A program made the position numbers and the translations under genes. A DNA stretch of 64,000 nucleotides from Fratercula arctica (lineage: Eukaryota; Chordata; Aves; Charadriiformes; Alcidae). The notes below the pieces were generated by a model, which was given only the letters and a program-made list of their open reading frames with translations, did no database searches and was not told the origin of the DNA. Below, one piece after another: positions 27,701 to 39,700 of the stretch. Numbering within the stretch: the first letter of the stretch is position 1; the number at the start of each line of letters is the position of its first letter. The stretch is from positions 79,990,159 through 80,054,158 of the forward strand of contig CANTUZ010000004.1 in NCBI GenBank assembly GCA_947846985.1, written 5' to 3'.

Positions 27701-30700
27701 CTGCATTTGAGGAGCAAAATTACTCCATGTAGAAGTCACAGAATCACAGAATCCCAGAATGGTGGGGGTTGGAAGGGACCTCTGGAGATCACCCAGTCCC
27801 ACGCCCTGCCAGAGCAGGGTCACCCAGAGCAGGTGGCACAGGAACGCGTCCAGGCGGGGTTGGAATGTCTCCAGAGACGGAGACTCCCCCACCTCTCTGG
27901 GCAGCCTGTGCCAGGGCTCTGCCACCCTCACAGCAAAGAAGTTCCTCCTCATGTTGAGATGGAACTTCCCATGGTCAAGTTTGTGCCCGTTACCCCTTGT
28001 CCTGTCCCCAGGCACCACTGAAAAAAGACTGGTCCCATCTTCGTCCCATTGCTGTCAGAGAACAGCCATGAAGAGAGCGGCCGTATCTATCGCGAGAAGG
28101 ACTCGAGACACAGCAGAGATTGCCATCCACTAGTGCAACAGATGCAGCGTGCCACGGTGGATTTCTGACCCACCAGCCAGCGTTGCTGCAGTCATGAAAA
28201 GAGCTCAGGACTTCGGCACGTCACACATTCCCCCAAAGCCATCATCATCTCAGATGATCATCATCTCAATTCAGATGGAATTTCCTTGTCCTGTCACTGG
28301 GCACCACTGAGAAGAGTCTGACCCCATTCTCTTGACACTCGCCCTTTAGATGTTGATGAGCACTGATCCCCTCTCGGTCTTCTCCAGGGCTCTCAGCCTT
28401 TCCTCAGCAGAGAGATGCTCCAGTCCCTTCATCACCTTTGTAGCCTCTGCTGGACTCTCTCCAGTAGTTCCTTGCCTTTCTTGAACTGGGGAGCCTGAAA
28501 CTGGACCCAGTGCTCCAGATGTGGCCTCACCAGGGCAGAGCAGAGGGGGAGGATGACCTCCCTCAACCTGCTGGCCACGCTCTTTATAACGCCCCCCAGC
28601 AGACCATTGGCCTTCTTGGCCACAAGGCCACGTTGCTGCCTCATGGGCAACTTGTTGTCCACCAGGACTCCCGGGTCCCTCTCCACAGAGCTGCTCTCCA
28701 GCAGGTCTGTTTCCAGCAGGATCTCGCTGTTGTGTGTTTTGAGGATTTTTAATGGTGTTGGATGTGTGATATGGATGATGTTCTGAGAATGCATTAGGTT
28801 TGTGCTCAGAAAAAACAGGCCCTGTGTTTTCCTGCGTGTTGCAAAGGCTAGAAGGCGTGCAGTGAAGGGCAGGAAAAAAGGGTTAACTTTTTAACGTCCC
28901 TAAAAGCAAATTCTATTCTTCTCTTTGCCGTGGCGCCTGTGTGTTTTAAGACCAATCATCTAACCTAAAAGTTTCTTGACTGATCATGGTTATGATTATC
29001 TAAGGCTGAAATTTCAGAAGCTCAAAGCTCTCATAACCGTAATTAACCTGTGCTGTCGGTGTACACGCTAGTGCTTGAGTACTCTGGAAGGAATAAGCTA
29101 TTCGGTTGGTTTGACAATTTAAGCATTAAAACTCTCTGTCTTTTGGCTCCTTTAGTTATAAAATAGCGTGAATGGATGATGTTATGAAGATAGATTCAGC
29201 GGGGGATTTGAAGTACTCTGTTGTTACTGGGAGAACACCAGGAAAAAGGCAATATCAAATTACCAGTGTTATAGTCAGTTTATGGTTCGGGTAGCGTGTC
29301 TGAAAGAGCGAGAGATCTACTAGATGCGGAGATACAAAATGATTTGAATACTAACACATTCCTTCAGTACGGCACTGGAATGGCAAAAGTACTCTGTGGC
29401 CAGGTAACGGGGGGGATCGTAAGGAGACCTGGGTGGGAAAAGAGATGTGTTTTGTGTGGCTTTCTAGGGTAGGGAATGGTTGGCATTTGCATTTGGAATG
29501 AAATCCCCAAATTTTGAAAGTCAACATGATGATAAACGCTGGAAAGAATATTGGTTTGAAGCAATCAAAGTTTAATTTTTCCTATGCGTATGTTTATACA
29601 TTTATGTGTATATATTTATCTATGGTTAGATATTTTTCAGTCAAATGAAAACAAAGACTATTGGGAATACTGAAATATTTAAATCCCACTTGAACTGCAT
29701 CTTCCCTCGCAGACATATTTTAATCATGCCCAGCCTAAATTCTGCTTCTTTCGGAGTTCTTCAGTGCTGATTGTTGGAATTTCATTTGTTCAAAAGAAGT
29801 GGCTTCTGTTTTGCTGGTCATACCTAATCGCAGGAGTTACACACCGCAGGTGCATTCCCTAACTTTTAAATCCTTGGCTTAAGATTCTATTCAATAGTTT
29901 TTAATATCAAGTATCAGTTAAGTAGTTGAGACACTTCTTCATCCTGCACGGGCTCGAGACAAATGGGAAGTTTCATAGTGCCGCAGTAAAAGTCTGTTAG
30001 AACTTAATTACGTATACAAAATATCAGGTGGTTTTAACGACTGGAGTGAGTGCGTTGGTCTCGGGACTATGAAGTTATGGGGTTTTTCTGTTACTGTTAC
30101 TCATCCTGTCCGTTGCTTCAGTTGCCACCAACTGAAATGCCCCGAATTAAGGAACAAACGGTACCGGCGATGAGCTTAATCCATAGCATTTGTCGGTTTT
30201 GCAGAAATACGTGTCAGCTACAACGCTTCCCAAATAGTCGGTGTTTCTCTTCTCCCAGTAACGAACTGCGCCAGGCTCCCCTTCTCCCTTCCCCTCGGGT
30301 GATGCTCCTTCTCCCCGGGACTGGGACACCACCTGGTTCCCCTCAGAGCTCTGTTTTCTTCTAAAGTGCTGAGCCCTGGCGTAAATCTTCTCCCGGGGAA
30401 GTCAGTGAGAAGGCTTTCATTCCTTTCCAGCCCTCCTTGTTCGGAAAACTCAGCTTTTTAATGTACCTTTTAAACTGGTTTTGGGGTTTTGGTTGGTTGG
30501 GGTTACTTGTTTGGGTGGGGTTTTTTGTTGGTTTTTTTTTATGACTACACAAATTTTTAGAAGTAAAAACAAAAGGATGGGATGACCAGAGTTAATGACT
30601 TCTACAAAAATATATTTACTTAGTATTTTACTGCTACGGTCATAACTGCAGGAACGGCTTACAGGTAACTGCGGGTAGATGTAAAGGAGCGACGTCTACA

Positions 30701-33700
30701 GGAAAACACGAAGAAAATAACATTAATGACTCAGAAATGGATGAAAGCCAGAACTGCAAATCCCCATCTGGGGGGATTTTCACTACTGACGATAGTTATC
30801 AAACCCCCAATTTAGCAACCAAAGGAGATAATGGAGGCGACAGTGAATTGCTAAAAGAAAAATGCAGCTGAGGGCATGGATCCAATAGCACTTGAAACAC
30901 GTTCAGAATATCTTTGCGTATTTCCTTTTAAAGTATATTAGGAGTAAGTGGTAAAATAACAGGTGAGCATTTGGCAGCGCTTCCCTTAGAAATCTATGTA
31001 CTAATATTTATTTTTAAGTGTACGAAACTCTGTGTCCCGTTGCGGGAGGTTAAAAAAGGAGGAGTTTGGCCTCCAGTTGTACTCAGCTCAAGGTTCTCCT
31101 GATTTCATGATGAGTTTCTCTTGCGTTAAAATTCCAGTTAAGCTGTCTTGGCAGGCACACGCACGTTGAAAAGTTGTTAATGTTAAAAAAAAAAAAAAAA
31201 GAAAAATGGAGCGTGAACGTTCATATTACAGTGAGCTGCTGATCCCCTTCCCAACACAGCTCCCGGCTATTACGAACAGATACTTTTTATTGTTATTTAT
31301 TTATTTTTTATTTTCCAGATTGAAAGAAATGAGTAGGATTTATAATTGCAATTGGCTGGAAGTGCCATGGGGAGATGGAGATTTAGGTATTGTATGATAC
31401 TTCGTAAATTTTTCGTTAACTTTGCCTGTTAATACAGTGAATACGTTGATTCTTTCCCGTTGTGTTCACAAAGCGAGGTAGGGTGCCCTCCCTGGTAAAC
31501 GATACAGCAGGGAGCTGGGAACTAACGTGCCTTCTAAATATAGTGAGGGAGACGTTGTATTCAGCGTCTGTCAGAGACGACATCGGGGGAATTAATGCAT
31601 TAACAGTTTTGGAATAGACTATGCTTGCTAATTCTGCCGTTACAGACAACCCCCGATGCGATCATGTCCTGGGTTAGATTCTTGTTAATGCTTTCTAAGG
31701 GAGAGGCGCAGCAAGCGCGTAGATTAGCAGAATCAAGACAAAGAATGTATTTTAAGACGCCTTTGATGTTTATTTACGCTACATATTTATTTTGAATGTA
31801 TTCGTGTTCCTTGTCCCTTGTCTTGTCCCTTGCTATGTTTATTGATAAATCAGTTGGAATGTGAAAGTTTTTTTTTTTTTTTTTCCCCAAACCTGGTTTG
31901 CACAAAATCTTGCTGCAGCATTTTTTGCTCACGGATTTTATTTCTAGCGGAGATGCTACCAGCATTTTGTATGGCATGGGTTTAGCAGAGACGGCTCGCT
32001 GCTGGATGTCTCTGCGTGAAGGCAGCAGGGATATAAGGTGGGTCGAGGTGCCAGACCGAGCTCACAGTGGGATCTGGCATCGTTTGACTCTCAGGTACCG
32101 TCACTGGAGTAATGACGCTAACGGACATTCGTCTGAGCAACCCAAGAAGGGAAGGAGGGGAAGGAAAGAAAGGTGGAAGAAGTGTTGCTTTCAGATTCTA
32201 CGTGCATCTTTGTTCTGTTTAGAGTTATACACGCCTACAAAAATGTCCAGAGTCTGAGTGTATTTAATGGGCGTAAAAATTTCATTACACAATTTTATTA
32301 GATGTTTTTCTCTATAATAAAGTGTCTTTTTTTTTCCCCCCTGTTAATTTAAGAGTAGGATAAACTGTCAAGAAAGGGAAGTTCTCAGCTGTAGAGACAG
32401 GGGGATGAAATATCCAAAGCAGCCTCTAAATCCAGCTTTCAGTTACTTTTGAGGAATTCTTTGCAGCTGCCAGCAGGAGAACTTCATGGATCTAATTCGC
32501 TTGCGTTAGAGCGACCGGGGTGCTGCTTCAGGTACTCCTGCAGAAGAAGGAAATCTGCGGCCAAAACTCTGATAGTGACCGCACACATCCAGCCTACAAC
32601 GGGACGGATATGTTTGAGCTTATTGGCATGACAGAGAAAATACTGGTCTGTCGTAAAAATCAGGTCACTTAAGATTTCTGAGCTCAGTTTTTGTAGTATA
32701 ATACTCCTTAAAATCCAAATCACTTTGTGTATGGTGGTTTTTTTTTTTTTTTTTGAAGCTGTTATTCTGACTAGCAATAAGAATTGCAAAATATTGCATT
32801 TAATAAACCTAAAGTAAAACGTTTAGGGAATAATGTGTGTGGCTGTCCCTACACAGGCACACGCACAGAGGACAGAGCTTAGTGCAAATAATTCTGAAAG
32901 GGTATCGGGAGCTGGGTCTTGCCTATGGTCCATCTACTCCCAGAGATGGAGGAGAACAAGGAGCTTCCCAGATACTGGATGCTCGGACAGAGCAGAAATC
33001 TCCTTCCATTTTTAAGATCAGGTTTACAAAGCTTTAATCTCCTGTATTTTTTAACTTCTGTGATCAGCTTTATATAGTCTTAAGGTAATTGAAATACTCG
33101 GCTGTGCTTTTGTTTCGCTGCGTTTTTGATCCAGTAGCATCCAGCGGTGCGGAGTTCCACGGCGTGGTTATATATTGTGTGGGAAGATGCAGTCTGACAT
33201 CGGAGTCAGTTTATTTTCACTAACGCCTCTAGGAAAACGGAGGGTTTATCTCGATTTCCATATTGTGCGCTATTTCATGTATTTTTAATTATGCCCCGAT
33301 TTCTTTCCAGGTTGAGCAGTCGTAATCCTCTTGGCTCTTTGTGTGATTTGAGGGGGTTGTTTTTTGTAACCCAAAGTGCACTTTCTGACACAGGCTAGAG
33401 GACAGAAGGGCTCCAACAAGAAACAGAAACAGGGTCTGTTTACAATGAGTCGTTAATTAGAGCTCGGACTGATGACTGCCAGTGACTGAGCAATAACCTT
33501 CTCGTTTGGAAGTCATTGCCTCGTCACTGGCACGCAGTAAGTGGCTTTGCAGACTGTCCTGGGCCACGGCAAGGGACGGACCTCACAACTGGAGATTTAT
33601 CTGCCGTTGTTACCAATTTGCCGTAATTAGCTAATTCTCGCTACGTTTCTTGGAGGACGCAGGGGGGTTTGATGTGACTCGCGTGAGTGATTGTATTAGC

Positions 33701-36700
33701 GTTTTAGGGTTCTGGTGAACGGGAATAAATACCGGTAAGTTCATCATGCGTTTTGAAGATGGTTTTTTCCTTGCACAGTCCCTCGAACCTTGATTTGCAG
33801 AATTCGTTCGGTGAATTCACAGGCTGAAGCCCAGCCTGGCTGGGGGATGGCGGCCAGCGGCCGGTCCGCTGGAGGAAAGGGCAGGTTCTTCATCGGGAGC
33901 CCCCGGGGCGGCTCTGGGACCTGGGCTGGGGGCTGAGGGGGGTCTGTGCGCGAAGGCGGGGTGGTTGTTGGCTTTCCTTTTATTTTTCCTTTCTTTTTTG
34001 AGGTTGATGATAAAGGAATTAAAGTAAGTGCCAAACCTTTACGTTAAGCACATCTAACTATTTTTAGCCCTAATAGCCTATTAGAACGAGAACTTAGACT
34101 TAATGCCGTATTTCCACTCTAGCGATTTGTTTTAGTGTGATTCTCACTGTTTCTCTCCTTGCACTTGTGTCGTAGATGCAGATTAATCTCATCATACATA
34201 AGGGTTTCCGTATTGATTTTCATACACATCAGCTTTTTCAGGAACTTTTTCAGGCAGGTTGATGTCTGGTTTAAGCTCAAATACCAATTTGTTGAAGTCT
34301 ATAAATTTCTCCATGCGAGTTGCAAAAATAAGTTTGTTTTTTTTTTTTTTTTTTAAATAAGCAATGCAAAAATAGCAGTGGGAAATATGGCAATTGATGA
34401 AGTTATTAAATCAGATTACTGAAATCAGTATATCATTATGTCGTTCTCTGTACCACGTAACCGTTTGTTATAGATGTTGACAGTTAACAATAGAGCTGGT
34501 TTTATTGTCTGGAAACTGAGCATTTGAAATACGGTCTCTAAAGAGGAAATAGGTCATTTCACAGGACAGTTGACTTCATTCTGTGCATTTTATTTTCTGC
34601 TTTGCTCTATGCATTCCAAAATCCTTCTAATTCACATGATTTACTCAATAAATGTTGTTATTATATAGGTTCTTGGGCAGATCGCTCACCTCTGCATGAG
34701 GCAGCCAGTCAAGGACGTCTTCTTTCTCTAAAGACTTTATTGTCACAGGTGAAGACTGTGTTCTTAAAATTGCTTTCATTTGTAATGTTACTTAATTTCT
34801 CAGCATAGATTATTAATGCAGATTTAGCGTGCTTTGCTTTTTTCACTTGAATTTTTCACTGCAATACACATTTAGGAACTTTTTAAATGATAAGCTTTAA
34901 GTGAATATTTAAAATATTTCCCCTGGATGTTTTAAAACTTCCCCCCGAAAAAGACCTTCGCCAAAACTGTGTCTAAATGTGTATCGGTCTTCCCCTCTTG
35001 CATGGCGTAAGTCAATGTAGTTCCACGGCTTTAAGCCCTCGGGTAAATAAAGGGAGTCTGGAAAATCACTGAAAGATTCTGGGTTTGGCGTAGTTGTGAT
35101 TTAAAACAAATATATTTTGTTAATAGCAAAGGGAGAGACTGTAAACCGCTAAATTTTAATATTACAGTATTGTCGTATTAGCTACTACAATACTGAAAAA
35201 TTACACTGCAAATGCATTTGATGAAAGCCAACAGATGCAATTGGTAGTTCTTTAAGAATCAAACATCCGCTGCAGGAAAATTGAAGGGCTTGATGATTTT
35301 ATCAATGCGAGAGGCATTTTCTGTGCTAAAATTCATGGCTTTAGCCATTTCAGACCCTAAATCAGGGGATCAGAGAATGCCAGGATGCTTTAGACTCAGG
35401 GCCTGGTTGAGTTTTAAGGATCTCCGGGAGGAGAGATGTCCCAGCCCCTCTGGTCCCCCGGGCCAGGGTCTCGCTCTCCCCACAGAGACCTTTTTTCCCA
35501 TATAACGAATTAGAATTCACCATGTTCCGACTGTCTCTGTTGCCTTTTGTCCTGTCACTGTGCATCCCCACAGTCTCTTTCTGTCTTCTTTATACCCTCC
35601 GCATCCTATTCCGATTTCTGATTTTAAAAAATAGAAGAGCTGACAACTTACTTTTATTCTGTAACTTACACTGATTGATTGAAAGACTCTTTTTTATGCT
35701 CGCTGCAGAGTTATTTATTGCAAGTAGAGTTTTCAGCCTATTTAGAGTATTGCAAACTATTCATGTGAACAGTAGCGTGAGCAAACGGCTCCTGGCAGCC
35801 TTTGTGTGATCGTTGTATGTCATTCCTGTCTTGTTTAGGGGTACAATGTAGACACCCTGACAATTGACCAAGTCACTCCCCTCCATGAAGCCTGCCTGGG
35901 AGATCACGTAGGCTGTGCGAGAATCCTTCTTGAAGCAGGCGCAAATGTAAGGTTTTTTGGGTTTGTTTGGTTTTTTTTGTATATGAAGTCCAATGCTAAC
36001 CTTGGTTTCACTGAGAAGGATATATTCCTTGATTTTATGGTTTTTTTTTAATTGGTATTTTCCTCTACTCACCCTATTGACTGTGTTGATCTCATTTAAT
36101 TACAAGCTGCCATCTGAAGGCTAGCAAAGGAAAGCGATGGGTCAAAGAAACATCATTAGAGAGACGTTAGGTTAAAGGAGAAAAGAACCAACCAACCACA
36201 CCACATCATTGTATGTGTACGAGCAAACAGAAGAACAGTAACAGGGACAAGAGATGGGAGCCGGGCAGGCACCGAGGCAGAGTAGGGAGCTGGGGACAGT
36301 CCGCTCGCAGTGAGTCACCGGCCGTATTTCTTCTCTGAATTTCATTGCATTATTTCTATTCCACAATATGGAATGCGTCCCCCTCCTTTGCTGGTTTCCT
36401 CTTGCTTTGAGTGGCTTGCAAAGGCTGTTCTTTTAATCTCCGGAATATCTCCTGTCACACTGCACCTTTGTGCTCTTCAGATTTTTGTGACCCGAGTACC
36501 AAAAATCACTGGCTCTTCTCTGTGCTGCTGACCCGGGCTGGCTGCTGTTACCCCAGCCAAAAATGGGACCTTACAGACCACTTTCCCTACAATCTCGGCT
36601 GACATCAGAGTTCAAACGCGTCGTTTCCCAAATCTCTGATCTTTGCCATGGAAGTATTTATTGTCCTTACAGTTGAGTTTTGAGAACCAGGTGGAGTGTG

Positions 36701-39700
36701 TCTACGTTACTACAGAAAAAGGAAACAAATACACAGATGCTTAACAAACCCAATTCCTCCCTACTTCAGCTAGCACAAGGATTGGGGGTTGGAAGGGACC
36801 TTAAATATCACCCAGTGCCACCCCCTGCCCTGGGCAGGGACACCTCCCACCAGCCCAGGTTGCTCCAAGCCCCGTCCAACCTGGCCTTGAACCCCTCCAG
36901 GGATGGGGCAGCCACAGCTTCTCTGGGCAACCTGGGCCAGGGGCTCACCACCCTCACAGCCAAGAATTTCTGCCTCACATCTCATCTCAATCTCCCCTCT
37001 CACAGTGTAAAACCCTTCCCTCTCGTCCCACGGCTCCCCTCCCTGATCCAGAGTCCCTCCCCAGCTTTCCTGGAGCCCCTTTAGGGCCTGGCAGGGGCTG
37101 GAAGGTCTCCCCGGAGCCTTCTCTTCTCCAGGCTGAACCCCCCCAGCTCTCTCAGCCTGTCCTCACAGCAGAGGGGCTGCAGCCCTCCCAGCATCTCCGG
37201 GGCCTCCTCCGGCCCCGCTCCAACAGCTCCGTGTCTCTCCTGTGCTGAGGGCTCCAGAGCTTTCGCATCGTTCGCTCTCACAAATCTGCTGAGTTTCTCT
37301 CCTCATTCCCTCAGCCCGGGAACACTCGGTTACCCGTGAGGTGGGGAGGTTGGTGTTAAAGCAGCGAGCCCGTACTTAGCTTTATCTCTGTCCTGTGAAG
37401 TATCGCTCCCACCTGGAGATCAAAACCACAGAAGAAAATGGGAAATAATTCTCGCATTTACTATGGCGTTGGCATTCTTGAGAGCTGTGGGGAGAAGGTG
37501 CCCATCGCCCCGTTACCACACCAGGTGTAAATTCCCTGTTTCAGTGAAACAAGCTGAGTGCAGTGACTTTGGAAAACTATTTATTGCCCAGGTGTTACTG
37601 GGTGTTCTTTAGTATTCCAGGTGTCCTTTGGCTTATTCAACATAGTTTAACAGGAAAAATAGTGAACTGATTTCAACTGAGGGGTGTGGAGAGAGGAAGA
37701 CAGGAGCACAGGGACCGAGCAGTTAAGCTACATCGTTCTAACCAGTCAATTTTTGGTGGTTTAACGCAATTTCTAACTATATCCTGTTAAAAAAAAAAAA
37801 AAAGAAAATACCTTTCTCCCAGTTCTGTCCTTAAGTAGATTTTTCCCTGTTCTAGGTGAATGCTACGACGATAGACGGAGTGACGCCTTTGTTCAACGCG
37901 TGCTCCCGAGGCAGCGCGGCCTGTGCCGAGCTCCTGCTGGAGTACGGTGCCAAAGCCCAGTGGGAGTCCTGCCTGCCCTCCCCAACGCACGAAGCCGCCA
38001 GCAGAGGTAAGGCATCGCGCCCAGCGGTTGGCCAGAGCCTCAAGAATTTAAGGCTACGTGTCCGTTTTTGCCGACGAGACAGCTTACCGACGTCGAGCAA
38101 ACTCTGCCGTGCTTCGTACCGACAGGTCACAGCGAGTGCCTGGAGGTGCTGATATCCTGGGGGATCGATGTCGACCAAGATCTTCCCCATTTAGGAACAC
38201 CTCTGTACGTAGCGTGTGTTTCACAGCAGATCCACTGTATTCGGAAGCTTCTCTATGCAGGTATGTCATGATTTCAATAAAAACGTGACTACTTTGTAAT
38301 AGAGGTACTGTGCTCCCCTCTGAAGGTGCTCACTGCAGCTAGAACCCTTGCTTGCAGGGCTCGACTTACTCCGCGATGTGTGTTTTCTTCTAATAACTTA
38401 CTATATCTTCTGCCCATAGCAAGGGTGCGAGGGCAAAAGGGAGCGAGACCGATGAGAACGGGGGTTCAAAATTTTCACCGCCTGCTACAGCTTTGTAGCT
38501 GTTCCTTTGCTGTAGGAAAGCCAAAAAAAAAAACAACAAACCAAACCAAATATCAGCTTTGGGAAAGGAGTTTTATCCAGGAATCATTGCGCTTTCAGCA
38601 AACCTTTCCCTAGCAATGCAGTCCCACCCCGTGTCAGGCTTCAGCTTGTCCCGATCGATCTTTTTACAAGGCGTAGAGGCTGAGCTGCAGAGAGAAGAGG
38701 TAAGAGGCATTTGATCCTAAATGTCGCATTATTTATTTAATCAACGGAAAAGAGGCGTTGGCGGCTCAGCACCAGTCCCGCGACACCGTCGGCGTAGCTA
38801 AAGCATCATTTGCTGTTTCACGTGCTGAGACAAAGGGCTTTCGTGTCCACCAGAACAATGAACGAATGAAAAAAATCTCTATGAATAAGGACAGACCGGC
38901 TGTCGTCGCACCGCGGCTGGTTTTCTACTTAATTACAGGCTGTTCAGAACCTCCGCGAGCAGTTAAATTGTTTCTCATTCAGTCAGTCTCCGAGTGTGAT
39001 TAACTCTCCTGTGCCACGATTTGAATGGTTGAGAACCACAGAAGAGTAACTCGTCTGTTTCGGGATTCGAGTCTTACCGTACATTAAAAACCGTAGAAGG
39101 GCAGATTCTGCATTCCTCGGGGTAGCAAAGGGTCTGTAAACTGAGAATAGAAGCAACTACTTCTGTCAGTCCCAATGTTTTCATATTTGATGGGTTTATG
39201 AGAACGTATGGGAAGCTGAAAAGCAAATGGACAATGAAACGGGATGGGGAATGCTACTCTGGAAGAATTCCCAAATTGTTAACACCGAGAGGAGGGAGTT
39301 ACTCAGCCTTCAGACCTCATGGCTGGGCCTCCCATAGTATTCAAATATTTTACTCAAATGGGAATTAAAAAGGGAAAAGTCGTTGGCCCGGGGAGAAGAG
39401 TTGGTACAGACGCCGGGCTGCGGTCCCGCGGGATCAGTAAAGCTTTCGTAAGACATCTGGGCTTGTCTTCTGCTAGAATAGTCTGGAAACTCTTGGGGCA
39501 AACACGGTTTCGGGGGACGACAGCTCGCCTGGAAGGGACACTCTTCCACACCAGCAAGTTTTGTTAACTCTGCTGTGGACAGTTGTTTCGTGAATACAAA
39601 TGCATTATTGCAAATTCATTTAGTCCATTTTCATTTAAAATAAATTAGCGATTCCTTATACAAATACCAACACAAAGGCGTAACAATTAGAATTCTGTGG

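Larger units (their letters stand above)
12705..34668 (+). other. ASB5: ASB5 intron 1 (22 kb)
   Basis: GTATGT...ATATAG intron making up about three quarters of the transcribed region. I found no exon in it. It holds a TG-rich tract, a 22-base C run, A-rich tracts, CR1 pieces, a probable LTR, and two inverted copies of a composite retroelement, all listed separately. Remaining stretches are unremarkable AT-rich DNA. Confidence 0.85.
35947..37855 (+). other. ASB5: ASB5 intron 3
   Basis: GTAAGG...TTCTAG intron of 1.9 kb. Its middle carries one arm of a long inverted repeat (36590-37062), within which lies a CR1. A run of A occurs at 37790-37803. Confidence 0.85.
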
